DNA from: Clytia hemisphaerica
Taxonomy: Eukaryota; Cnidaria; Hydrozoa; Leptothecata; Clytiidae
Direction of reading: 5' to 3'
Assembly: GCA_902728285.1 (NCBI GenBank)
Contig: CACVBU010000292.1
Location: 2,036,977-2,100,976 of the forward strand
Length of the DNA stretch: 64,000 bases
This document shows, one piece after another, positions 22,081-35,100 of the stretch. The position numbers were made by a program, and so were the translations under genes. The notes below the pieces were generated by a model, which was not told where the DNA came from, did not search any database, and worked only from the letters and a program-made list of their open reading frames with translations. Within the stretch, counting starts at the first letter, position 1. Every line of letters begins with the position of its first letter.

Positions 22081-23859
22081 CAGGACTTCCCTTTCACTTT
22101 ATCTATATTACGTGAACAGCAGTTTGCGCTAAATTATTTTGGTTTCGCTTTTGATTTCAAACGAAAGTCTTAGCAACAGGACGCGCGTACATAGCAACGA
22201 GGCTGGGTAGAAAAATCTAAACATAGAATTCCAAAAAAATACCGATCATTGTGTAGAGCACTAAAAAATACCCCCTTTCTATGTTTAGTTTGTTCTACCT
22301 TGGATTATAACTGAAAATATCTTCAAATAACCTTTGTCCGCCATCAGCCCGCGCGGTAATCTTTGCCCGCCTCAATTCGAAGATAATGAATAAGAGAGGT
22401 GTGCTCAGCTAAGCCACGCTCGCGGGCGATAAATTTATGTTTACTTATCTTGTACATTTTAGTGGTATTTATCCAATGAAAAGGATGTTGACAAAATATG
22501 CACGGCACTGACAAAATATGCACGGTAAAACATAAGTTAAGCCTGGGATATACGGATACGGGTACCATTTTAAAATATTTCCTTGGCTGCAATCAAAGTC
22601 ATACAAAATCATTTGACAAAATTACCGTTTTGTTGAAGATGCGATTTATATAGGAAATTTTTGCTTGGGTTAGAAGTTAAAGGTACAGTGGGGGTTTCGC
22701 ATGTCTTTACGTGTGCGCGAGGCTAAGATGGAACAACTGTTGGCAAAATATAAGATAAGGAGAAAAAGGAATAAAAAAAACAATGAAATTGTGTTTTTGT
22801 CATTTTGTCTTATTTATAGCGTGATTGCTGTTTTTAATGATTTTTTGAAATTTCGACCTGGAAAAAAAGTTTTTTTAAATAACTTTCGAACTACTTTTTC
22901 AAATTTAATGTGTGATAGCGCTGGATAGCTCAAAATTCAAGTTAAAGCATCCTCTCCACAAAAAAGAAAAGAATGAACAAAAAATCTAAATCCTGATTTG
23001 AAGCTCACAATATCTCGACAAAGTTGTATACTTTTTTTGGTGCACCCAGTATAAAAACCCCTTTACGTTTTATATTATATAGTGGGAAATAGCATGCACA
23101 TTGCACTTTTGATCAGAGATTACCCTAGTCTGACTCGCAGACCTATACTTCTTATAGCTCTGTTTAATACATAGTGTATGAATTGGCTCCTATGGTGACC
23201 AATTTGTTATTTTTCTTTTGACTTGGCCTCGTAAAGACTTGCTTGCTAGAGGGGGATAATTAGTCAGAAATTTAAACTCGCTAAATTTAATCTGATTAAC
23301 GTATAATCATGTATAAGGCTAACCAGCCATTAGCCTGCCAAAAACCAACTGCAAGTGCAACTGACTTTATTGCCTCACCCCCCACAAGCAAGCTCCAGGG
23401 CATCTCCATATAAGGCGTGCCTTGTATACATGACATAGGATGTAGAGTGTTTGTGTCAAAAAAAATTTTGGTGTCAAAAATAAAAGTCGATGTCAAAGAA
23501 AAAAGTTGGTAATTTATTAAAAGTAATTTGGCGCGCCATACTTTTGAATGATTGCATAGGTAGCAGATAAGTTACCTTTTCTTTGAGATGTTTTGAAAAA
23601 GGTACGAATCTAACATTCTTTTTAGGAATTATACCTTAAAAATGCTTATCTTAGTTTATTAAAAATACATTAAAATTCTAGCTAGAAAATGATTCTTCTA
23701 AAAGATAACTAGGACAAACATTAACCAAACAGTATAGGATAGATATAGATCACCCAAATATTGGTCGGTTATTTTTTTGAATCTGAAAATTGGTCGGTTG
23801 GTTTTCATTTCTGGTCAGTTTTAAACGATAACCAACCACTATTGTGATCACTGCATGCA
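22081..23859. other. Intergenic; one possible TA-flanked MITE end
   Basis: A 75-codon lysine-rich frame at 22701-22928 has no recognisable domain and no support. GGTGCACCCAG followed by TA at 23039-23051 resembles the right end of the CYGGGTG MITEs found in NCAPD2 introns, but no left partner was found. Confidence 0.35.
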
Positions 23860-24297
23860 GTAGCCAGAATCAAGAAACCAAATTTTGTCATTCAATTCCT
23901 AAGACAGCTCTTTGTTCTGTTAGACCTTCATTATACGTTAATTAAAGTAAAAATAATTCCGCACATGTATATGGGTCAGTGTTTGAGGTTCGGCAAAAAT
24001 TTCCAGGAAATAGCCTATCCGGCAATGCGCAGATGTAGTTTGGTTTCTTTGTCCCCATCAATCTTTTTTGGAAGTTGGCTCGGTTCAAATTTTTTCATCC
24101 ATGGCTCAAAAGGTCATTTCTCATATAGTTTATGAAAGTGTTAATTTCATTAAATAAGCACGAGTTTGTTTTTTCATGAATTCTTTTAGAAGTTTTACGG
24201 CACATTTTGTGGTTGTTGTGAGTCAAGTAAACGATAGAGCTATTTGGCAGCATTGATCTTTGATACACATTTTGGCGGGCGCTAGTGTGACTAACTG
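23860..24297 (+). repeat. Diverged interspersed repeat, copy 2
   Basis: This is the counterpart of 11490-11985. It ends in GCGCTAGTGTGACTAACTG, immediately before the minisatellite. Confidence 0.65.
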
Positions 24298-24298
24298 T

Positions 24299-24500
24299 TT
24301 AGAAACACTCTTAAAAGTTACGAAGAAAGCGATTTGATAAAAGTAATCTTAAGAAACACTCTTAAAAGTTATGAGAAAAGCGATGTGGTAAAAGTGACCT
24401 TTGAAACACTCTTAAAAGTTACAAAGAAAACGGTTTTATAAAAGTGATCTTACAAGCACTCTTAAAAGTTATGAAGAAATCACTTCTATAAAGAATAGAG
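24299..24500 (+). repeat. Four-unit minisatellite
   Basis: Four degenerate units of about 50-57 bp each contain AACACTCTTAAAAGTTA, then GAAGAAA-like and GATAAAAGTGATCTT-like blocks. The array lies 330 bp upstream of the NCAPD2 start codon. Confidence 0.8.
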
Positions 24501-24829
24501 TAAGAGACAGGGGTGTTCCTCTTTTCATTCTTACATCAATACAAAAAAATTTTCAGTCGGCCAGATGGCTTTTCCAGTTGGACATTGACTGATGACTGAC
24601 GCCTATTTACAGGCCTGTGACCCAATGCCATTTTGTTTGTAATTGTTATCTAATGTTGACCTTAGAACAAATAGCTACTAGGCTAAAACAAGTCAACCTA
24701 AACTCCAGTATCCATTTAATAATATACTTATTTTTTCTGGGCTCAACACTTATAAGTTTACGAGCTGTTTAGCTGTAAACTTTAAATGTTTATGTATTAT
24801 AGGAAAGAAAGTTAATTGAATGATTTGAA

Positions 24830-27800
24830 ATGGATTGTGACTTTGTTTTACCTTTGAACAAAGAAGATCTTTTGAGCAATCGAGCTGCAGATGGTTATGG
24901 AGTTCGAAAGATATATGAACCTGCAAAGCTTGGAGAAAAACTGGAAGGTAAAAGATGTTATTTGTAATGCTTGCAAGAGCTCTTCTCATCAATGCTGCAT
25001 TTAAAAGCCTGATTCTTTATTTTTAATCTACAAATATGGTCATTCATGAATCATGACATTTAGTTTTTACTTTTTATATTCAGAAAATGAAAAATACATT
25101 TTTATGGTATCAATCAATCATTTGTCAATCTGATAATCTTTTTTTTTAAACAAACTCAGATTGTAACATTGACTACAGAAATGATGGCCCCACTGCAATT
25201 CTCAAACAATTTGATGTATTCTACAGTGTATTACAGTAAGTTGAAATTCCTGTTTGGAAAAACTGTTTCTCAATATAAATTTGAGCAAGGTCGGATGAAA
25301 TTTTAATAAAAAAAACTGCATAAAACACAAAATATATGCAAAACTGTTATTGTACTTCAGAAATAGAAATATGTAAAGATTTTTTTTGGACACCGAATAA
25401 ATTTTTGTTTTCATTTTATAATTGCACTACAGGTAGTGTATAGTACACATTTTTATTAAAATCATAAAAAAAGTCAAAGTGGAAATGAAAATCAGCCGAA
25501 ATTCTTTCTTTTTTACTTTTTGATCTCTAATAAAAAGGTCTACAGTATTATATTTTATTATATTATAAAGTAACAAACTTCTGTTTTATTTTTTAGCCAT
25601 TTGACACGTCTTCAAGAAGAAATCAAACAACAAGCATGGGAGATGGTACTACAGAGTATGTTGACCTTGTTTTTAGAGATTTAGATAAAGTTAGAATAGT
25701 ACACAACATTATTATGTTCATTCATACTAACTAGCTCTTTCAATTATTATTTAGATGTTACAATACACATGAATTCTCTTCCAATGATTCTTGATCCAGA
25801 AGGTATGGATATTGAACTACGAAAAAGTCATCTAAATACAGTCAAGGTAATAATAATTAGATTTCAAGGCATAAAGTACTTTTAAAGACATCTATAGTAA
25901 CACAAAAAACGGTTGTTTGAAGAAGAATAAGTGAATAAAAAGACAATTTAAATTTTGCTTTATAAAAATATGATAATTTCTGGCTGAGGCTCATTATGCT
26001 TAGAAAATCTTCATGTTCAACTTCAATTGCTCAGCTTGGTCTTGGTCTTATGCTTACCAAAGTTTTCTCAAAATATCCTCGATTTTCATTTCCACTTTTT
26101 TAAATTTACTTTTTTTATAATTTCATCCACTCTACTAGAGTCATCCTTGACTCCCGCCATCGCATGTGAGGCCTGAGTTCGATACCCACCATGTCTGTAC
26201 GATTCACTTGGCTAGTGAATATACCTTCGCCTGGTACACTCTGATACAAGAGTGTGGGTAGATTAAACAGATTTTTTGATGTGCTGTGGCACAATCATAA
26301 GGTTCGGCCTCACATGAGCATTGCTCTCCCAGTGTCGTTCGAGTGTCATGGTATACGCCATGGCTTGACAGCTCACGCCTGTCAGCGCCGTGATTCCCAC
26401 TCAAGCGTCGAACCCATCCCAAATGTATTTGGAGGGCTCATATCTATATCTATCAACTCTACCGGGTGACCCACGAAAAAGTTCGGACGGTTTTCGTTGG
26501 CTAGGGTCTGTAATAAAAGTAATATAAACTCAATCTTTTTTTTAAAAGATAGAGGATGCTCTAACTTAAACTTTGAGCTATTACTTCCGAAAACTTTTTC
26601 GTGGGTCACCTGGTACTAATATGTTGAACAGTGAAAAAGGATGCGGCTATTATATTTTGATTTTCCCCTACATGTTTCGGCCTCGGTCCGTTCTCAAGGG
26701 AATCCACTCAACTAATACAAAGGTGTACAGTATTTTATTTAAAGCTATTTGAATTTTCAAAATATTCGTTGTCTTCCTGTATAATTGATCCCTTTTTCAA
26801 AACAAATCATGAATCACCACAATTTATTTGCATTTTATTCTCTTTGGAATTTCAGATGGAAATTTATATTTTGACGCAATTGATTGAGGAATTTGAAAGT
26901 GAAGCTGCGAAACCTGACATGAATACCGATATTACAAAGGTGATTTTTCTCTTTGTTCTCAACTTCAATGTGTGTATTAATTATTTTTGAGGTTCTGTAT
27001 ATTCTTTGGTACCTTTCGTTTTGACCAAATGAGATTAAAATCTTAAAACTCTGTAAATGTGTAATATTTTAAAAGATGATGCATAAATACTGCCCGTAGG
27101 GTCAATATAATATGCATGGTGATGTTTTTTCATATTATTTGATTTGTTTTTTTGTTAGTTTTGGGGGGGGGGCATTGTTTGCATGTAAACAATAACCTCT
27201 ACTAAATCTCTTTAGAAAATTGCTTTTTAAAATGTTCAAACCAATCAGATTTTACTCTTTACTTTAGAGAGGTAAAGGATCTAAGAAGAAGTCACATCAA
27301 TCATGGGACTGGTCCAAAGAGAGGAGTCAGGTGTTGAGTGTTATCAACCAATTTTTACAACTTGAACTCCAAAGATTGTGGGATCCACCCATTGTAGAAG
27401 AAGAATTCGCCAAGTAATTAGTTTTTCACTTTTTCTTCTACATGTTCTTTTTGATTTCATTTCTTAAGGTTTCGTTTAAAGAAACGTTTTATGCTATAAG
27501 GCTCTGTAATGACACAGCCATTATCTGCTTATTAAAAAATTTTATTAACATATGATTACAAATATATAGTTGGACATAAAATATTGATGTTGGAATGCCT
27601 TCTAATTTCTTTTTCAGTTTGTTCAGCTCCGTATGTTACAAAATGCTGGAAAATCCTGTCGTGGTTCGTCAAAAAGAAGATAAAGAATTGGTGATCAACA
27701 TCCTCGGGCAGCTCATCAAACGATATAAACATCAACTAGGTGAGAGACAACATTAAAATAATTGTGCATCCAGTACATCTATTTTAGGACATTTCGTCTA

Positions 27801-29113
27801 CTTCCTACCAGAGTAGGTTGATGTTTATTTTTCACTTTCTCCAGTGTTCCTCAAGTACATTTTGGACATTATTTAAGTGCTGATTCCAAAAATCATGCTT
27901 ATTTTGGGCTCGAATTTAATATGGATCATTTTACCTTTTGCACTGAATGCAATACTCTTGAACATTTGAACAATTTTTGACAAAGTGGTTTTTACAAACG
28001 TTATGTATGAAAGAGCAAGGGCATTAATCGATAATGCAATACCTTTTATTTTCACGCCTTTAATCAGGATATTCTTTAATTTTTGTGCATCTTGTAATTT
28101 CTGGGACATTTTTTAAGTGTTTTTGATGAGAAACGTAGTTAGTGTTTTTGATGAGAAACGTAGTTAAAGAGGGCAAAAAACTATGAAATCAGAAGTTTTG
28201 CTCACTTTTAGTTTGCATTTTAACCATTTCTTACATCCCAGGGATATATTTAAGGTAAATTTATTGGATTCTAGGATTTGGATTCAAAGATTCAGATTCG
28301 GATTCAGGATTCGAAAAAAGCTTTGTAAAAAAAATTGAAAGAAGATATTGACTTCAAACCAAAAGATCTTGAAAGATTACATAACATAAAGCAAATCTTA
28401 AGAAAAACCGTTATCAATACGGGCAAGGCCTTGATGCTAATTTGGGAATTTCCCCTTTTTAGGATTCAAATTGCCAGCATATTGCACACTTTGACTGGTT
28501 CCCAGTCCCCTCATTGTATTCGGATCAAATTTTAGACACCGGATCTTATGGACTAGGTGTTCTAGAAACTTGGGAAATCAATTTTTAACGATCCCAAACC
28601 AAAAACGAATGCAAGGTTACATGAATTCACTAAATTTTTATATTGCAAAAGTCTTTTTTTTCTGCTAAGTTTACGAAGATCACAAATTGTAAAAAAAACT
28701 CCCTTTCTCTGTTTTTTTTTTCAAGTTCTTGGAATTATTTATAGCACCAGAAATGGTATGAACAATGTATAAACAAATTGAAACCAAAAAAAGACGCTTG
28801 AATCCCAATCCTGCAATCCAGCGAATCTACCTATATTTAACCCTAATTAGAGGACTCGTTTCTTAAAAAGAGCGCTAAGATGATATTCCTACACATTTAT
28901 AATAATCACTAATTCACGCACACTTCGCACAGCCTAGTGAGCAAAAATTAATGGGATTAAGGTAACATTTTAAGCCATTTTGATTTCAGGTGCCAGTATG
29001 AAAATGATTCAGCTGCTGCAACATTTCGAGCATCTGGTGTCGCCTCTTGCACAAGCTATCACCACCTTTGTAACTGATTTTGGAGCCAAAAACCTTGTCA
29101 GTGATGTCATTAG
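24830..29113 (+). CDS. NCAPD2: NCAPD2 exons 1-8 (residues 1-274)
   Basis: Coding exons are 24830-24947, 25160-25235, 25597-25655, 25755-25846, 26856-26939, 27268-27413, 27618-27739 and 28990-29113. They encode the N-terminal Cnd1_N region, including LPLNKEDLL near the start, the conserved WDWSKERSQVL stretch (exon 6), RLWDPPIVEEEF, and LLQHFEHLVSPLA (exon 8). Intron 4 is enlarged by a MITE (26462-26613) and a possible SINE fragment. Intron 7 holds a 25-bp tandem duplication around TTTTTGATGAGAAACGTAG (28119-28168). Confidence 0.92.
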
Positions 29114-32100
29114 GTAGGGTTTATTATACAAAGGTACCGGACGAATATTATTTTGTTGTTGTTCTTACTTACTATTCTTTGTATTTTTCTGTACTTTTTT
29201 CTTAGGGAGATTGGTCGAATGGAATCGTCGGACTTGTCACGTGATACGAGTGGCACGCGAGCTTTCTCACAGTTCTTGGTAGAATTAGCTGATAAAATAC
29301 CAAACCAAGTGCTCCCAAACATCAGTTTGTTGATGGCCCATCTCGATGGTGATGTAAGTGTTGTGATTTATTTTTTCAACTGGCTTATATTTTGTAAAAT
29401 GTCAATATAGGGGTTAATTGATGGCCTGATAGCCCGATCTTATGAATTCACTAACCTACTGGGTGCGCCACAAAAAAGTTTCTCTCTTTAAAGTGAATTT
29501 TCTCGAAGTCTAAAAATTTAAAAATAACCAATCCTTTTTCATTGGAAAGAAGAAAGATAAACTTAAATTTTGATGGGTCACTTATAAAATTTGGTTTATT
29601 AGATCAAAAGTTATGCTCAATTGAAAAAAAAAGTTACTTTCAGAAAGTGCTCGAAAACGTTAAAAATTGAACTATCAAATCTTTATTTTAAATTTGGCAA
29701 TCGCAATAGCCTTTACATGATTAAGAGCATTTTTGAGTAACTTTAGCACATAAATTTTGAAAATGAAGGGTCGAATAGGTTTTAAATCTTCATCAAAATC
29801 AATTTAATTTATTTTTACCGAGATTTTCCTCAGATATTGGTTCTAGACTGGATAAAGTCCATGTAAGGCTGGATCTACCTCGAAACCCATATTTGATGTA
29901 TTTTTATGAATTTTATCAGATTTTTTTGGCCTTTTTCGACGAATTTCCTTCTTTTCATTGAAATTCAACCTTCCTTTATATAACAAAAGGTCATTTAGAC
30001 AGCTAATTATCATTTTTAATGACTGAAACGAAAATGCTGATGTATCATGTAATTATGCTTCTGTTTAATTTGATAGGTCGATTTTTAACGTTTTTGAGCA
30101 CTTTCCGAAAGTAACTTTTTTATTTAATTGAGGATGACTTTTGATCTAATGAATCGAATTTAATAAATGACCCATCAAAATTTAAGTTTATCTTTCTTCT
30201 TTCCAATGAAAAAGTATTGGTTATTTTTAAATTTTTAGACTTTGAGAAAATCAGTTTCAAAGAGAGAAACTTTTTTGTGGCGCACCCGGTATTTATATCA
30301 AATCCCTTTGGATTAATCCTCTATTTACTGTACTTTATGTATTCCTTAAAACTTTAATAGTTCAGCCTATTCTGCTTAATTAGAATTAAATAAATTTTAA
30401 TCGGTCAATGAATTGATTGAGAAATGAAATAAACTCTGCTGGAAATTGTTCTTACATTATTTTTTACCCTTTCTTTTTAAATATTTACCATACCAATGTG
30501 AAATCTGATATCTGAGCCATTTCCATTTCTCGCCACAACTCCCCTTTCATTATTTCTTAGAAAGTCTCTATACATTTAGAGCTACACAAAATCAAAAATT
30601 AGCTAGCTCTAGATGACAATGTGACAACTAAAGAGTAATTTCTTTATTCTTTATCTCTTTAGTCGTACACAATGCGCAATGGTGTGCTGGGTGTTTTTGG
30701 TGAGATTGTCATCAAGGTGTTGAGTAAGGAAGACTTGGATGAATCAATGAAGAAATCACGAGAGAGTTTCTTGGACAAACTGGAAGTAAACGAATACATG
30801 TTTTTCAGAACTATTGTTCTGAACCAATTGAACCAATTTTGCTCTCTTTTAACTTAATTTAATGCCCTTTTGTAACGTATCCTTCTCCGATCTTCAATTG
30901 TTTTAGGAGCATATACATGACGTACATGCGTTTGTGAGGAGCAAAGACTTGCAAATATGGCTTCGTCTATGTCAAGAAAAGGTACTCATTTTTGTTGCAT
31001 ACATGCAATGTAGTCAACGAAATATCACAGAGCTGCTACGTCTGCCAGAAATGTCTGGAATTAGGTAAAGGTATGGAAATGTCTGGAAAGTCTGGAAAAA
31101 GTATTCATCAGGCAAGACTTTCAGATGGACGTTACGGAAAAATTGAAAACCTTCCTAGTGGATTAAATCTCTGAAAAATATACCCAAGATTTTTGACATT
31201 TTCAGGTGGCTTTTGAAACTAAGAGTCTGGAATTTTGAGCTTGGTAAACCTGTAGCAACCCTGTATAAGTATTTTATTCAACTCGATACGATGGCTAAGA
31301 GTTTATTTAATAAAAGGCAATTTTTCTTTACTTTAGGCTATACCCATTTCAAGGCAGAGCCGAATCATCGAACTTATTTTGGGTAGATTATTGGACAAGT
31401 CCAGTCAAGTTCGAAAATATGCTGTCCAATTTTTGAAAGCAAGTTTAATCGGAAACCCCTTCGCTGCAAAAGTATGTATAATTGTTTCAGCAGGTTTAAT
31501 ATGTTTATGGTTTTTTTGTTTGCAAAACTTATTGTTACTCTAATTTACAAACATAACTTTTTTTGTTTCAGCTACCGATAGAACAATTGACGTCAAGTCT
31601 TGAAAAAGAAACTGACAAATTGAAAGAGATGGACACTAGTTCACAGAACGAAGACAACGCTCCCAGCAATGGTACTCTTATTTTTTTTGTACTGGGTGTT
31701 TCAAAAGAAAGTGTTCAAGTTTGAAATAAATAATATTGTGAGAAAACTAAATAATGCTATAAATCTAAACTTCGCCATCAGAAAGAGGAAAGGCTAACTT
31801 AAATTTTGAGCTATCATACTTGAAAATTTGCTTAACGTATTCAAAAGTTATAAAGAAAACTCGAAAAAGCGTCATTTTTGAGAAAAAAAGAGGGGATGGA
31901 TTTTTTTTCTCTTTTTCTTTTGTAGAAGAAAATAGCGTGTTTTTGTGTTTTTCTTGAATTTGATCCCCTTTTTTTCACAAAAATGATGCTTTTTCGAAAG
32001 AGAATTTTTTCGAATTTTCACGTTAAGCAAATTTTAAATTATGATAGCTCAAAATTTAAGTTACTCTTTTCCTCTTTCTGATGGGGAAAAGTTTAGATTT

Positions 32101-35100
32101 ATAGCATTTTTAGTTTTCTCACAACCTCACTTTTTAAACACCCGGTAGCTTTTGTGGCCTGCTTTTTAGAAAAATAACATGAAATGCCAGATTGACATTG
32201 GTTCGGAAACCTTTTTCTAATTTTACTTTGTGACGATTTTCAAAACATAATCATATTGTTCTTTCAATATAGTTTAGGTGGTCGACTCATGTAAACTTTG
32301 TCGACACAGGCTGTAAAAGATTTTCTACACGTTGTTGTTGTTGATAAAAGATTTTTGTTTTAACCAAGGTACTATAAATGATATTTGACATGTATTCGTC
32401 AAGCTTTTGTTCCCACTACAGAACTTGATAGAGAATGGAGTGAATTGGAGACAGTTTTATGGAAAGAGTTAACGAAGACGTCAGATGAAGAAGAAACGAG
32501 CGGAGATGAGGAGATGGAGGAAGACCAAGGAGAGGATGAAGAAGCATTTCAAATTTATGAAGATGACGAGGATGGTTTAGATAAGTGCGTCTTCTGTCAT
32601 CCTAGCTGTCGGTTTTTCCCGCTCTATATACTTTGTTATTGTCTCCACTGTTCCTCTCGCGGTCTCTCAGGATTCTGTAAGCTTGCTAGGTATCAAATAG
32701 GCTTAATTTGAATTCAGCATTAGAACAAGATTTCTCCTAAAAGTAGAATGAAATAGAAAAAAGGTTAAATCTTCGTTTGACAAAAAGGTTAAACCTTCGT
32801 TTGACTTGACTTGCCATTTGACTCGACTCGTTTTCCTTTTTATTACAGAGCCTTATTGAAAGTGCAAGGATTTCTGAAAGAGAAATTACACGACAAGGCG
32901 ATCAAGATGTTGAGCAGGGTGCTTGAGGTGTGGGGAGATGTAGAGGAGTTGCAAGTGTCTGATGAAGATGTGCAAAAGATGATGGAAAGCTCCGATGAAG
33001 TTGAGGAGGATGAAGATGAAGAGGACTCCGAAGAAACGGAAGATAAACAATCACGGTATATATGGTGATTGGCTGTTTAAGTGGTTACCTTCATGGTGTA
33101 CGCAGGAATTCCCACCTATACCTCTAATCTAGATCGTGAACGTTCTGTTTAGTGCACTACAAAATGGAATGTAGTCATAGTATAGCTCAGCATTCAGGAT
33201 GTAATAAAGCTAAAAAATCTTCGATTTCCTTACAACGGATGCGTATGGGAACTGAGATGTAGATACTCGATATTCCTTCTCTCGAATGCAAATACCGTTT
33301 GTTCTTCATGTTCTGATATCTTCTTACTTTTAAGGGAGAAGAAATTAAAGAAAAAGCTGTTCCTGTTGAAGAAAGTATATTGCTGTAAGTTTCTTCTATT
33401 TGATGATGTAACCAACATAAAGTAAGCTCACGTTTATTCCAACTTCTATTATTACAAATCTCTTAAAATTCTTTCTTCAATTTGAATCTGTCTGTGATTC
33501 GAACAAAGAAGTTTTCCCGTTCGATTTCCATTTAGCGAAAGTCTCAACGTTTTCTCCGTAAAGAGGAGGCGCACTCCCTTTCATTTGATTTAATGGACTC
33601 ATCCCAAAACGCTTGAAACATTTTGTAATCCTGAATGAAACAAAACGTTCAATTCACTATTAAATAGTCTCTTTTCCCTTTGAATGATCTAAAACCTCTA
33701 TTTGGTTTCGAATGAAGTGAAGCTATAAGATTTCTGTTTCTTTTGAATGTATGTAGTGAATGCCAGTGGTAATGATATGGAGATTGATTTGGACGCTGTC
33801 ACTCAACAACAACCCACTGAAGAACAAATCCTCAAAAATACTCAACTTGAACAACAAAAAGTTCTCGTCAACTACCTCAAGGTTGATCATTTTTGTGCGA
33901 CTGGTTAATTATTTTTTATATGCGAATTAAAACAAAGTGGACACTGAAAATTTTCTAACTCGAAATTATTTCGCTTTAAATATTGCAAAGTCTATGACTT
34001 TGGGTTGTGTGTAAAATATTCTGAAAGTAAAGCTCTCCGTCCTTATCCCACGAACAGGATTGTGTGAATTTCGCGCATCAAATGCGAAGAGCAATTCCAA
34101 TCCTTTGCCAACACTTGGGCTCAAAAACGAACTCTGACGTTTTGGAAACCATGGACTTCTTCATTGCTGCCCATGAGTTCGGATTGGCTCATTCTGAAGA
34201 AGGCATTCGCCGCATGGCCAACCTGGTCTGGTCACGTGACCCCATCGTAAAGAAAGCTGTGGTCACTGCTTTCGAACGTTTATATTTGGACATTGCATGC
34301 GATAATCCAAGGTTTGTAATTGTTTTTGTCTTGTTTTCTGCTAATGAAGGTTACATTTTCTACGAAGTCTTCTAAGCCTGCTTCACATTTTCTATGAAAC
34401 TTAACATTTCCATGGTATTTGCAAAGCATTTGTTGGAATTATATCTTAGAAAGGTGTCGTCTCTCGTATTTCCATTTTTACACACTTAACTATTTTATCT
34501 TTCTACTTTAGAAATAAACCAACGTTAATTGTCAACAGTTTAACATCGCTTATAACGAGTGCAAATCTTGGTGAATTGACTTCCCTCGAGGAGCTGGTAT
34601 TTATTTTACCATTGTTAATTTTGAACCTATTTTGAACGTAGCATATACTGTTTTTGAGAACTCAAAATTCCCATTTGCCAAGATACCATTCATAACATTA
34701 ATATGGCATCATCAGTTTCTGAAAGCTATGTTTCTTATTTCAGCTATGCGAACTGATGAAACAAGACTTGATTCCTCAAAATGTCGTCCAGTTGTTATGG
34801 CAACGTTTTGCATTGAAACTACCGCAAACAACAGAGAAGGAACAGCGCGGTGCTTTGAACATTCTTTCCATGGTAGCAGGCGCTGAAAAAGACATCATTA
34901 AATCCAACTTGAGCGTCCTTGTTGAACACGGTCTCAAATATAAATCAAATTTCCTTCTGGCTCGTGATACGTGTAATGCTATTCTGAAGATCAAAGAAAA
35001 ACAAAAGCTGGGTGAAAACAAGGAGCCTTTCCGATTACCAACCGAACACGGCGTATTCGTACAGCTAGAGAGCATGATTTTAGAAGGTTTAGCACAGTTG

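Noticed and set aside
22686-23049. Possible further CYGGGTG MITE ending at GGTGCACCCAG
   Set aside because: Only the right end is visible. The best left candidate does not match as an inverted repeat.
24299-24500. CRISPR-like spaced repeats
   Set aside because: Four degenerate units without unique spacers in an animal intergenic region are a minisatellite.
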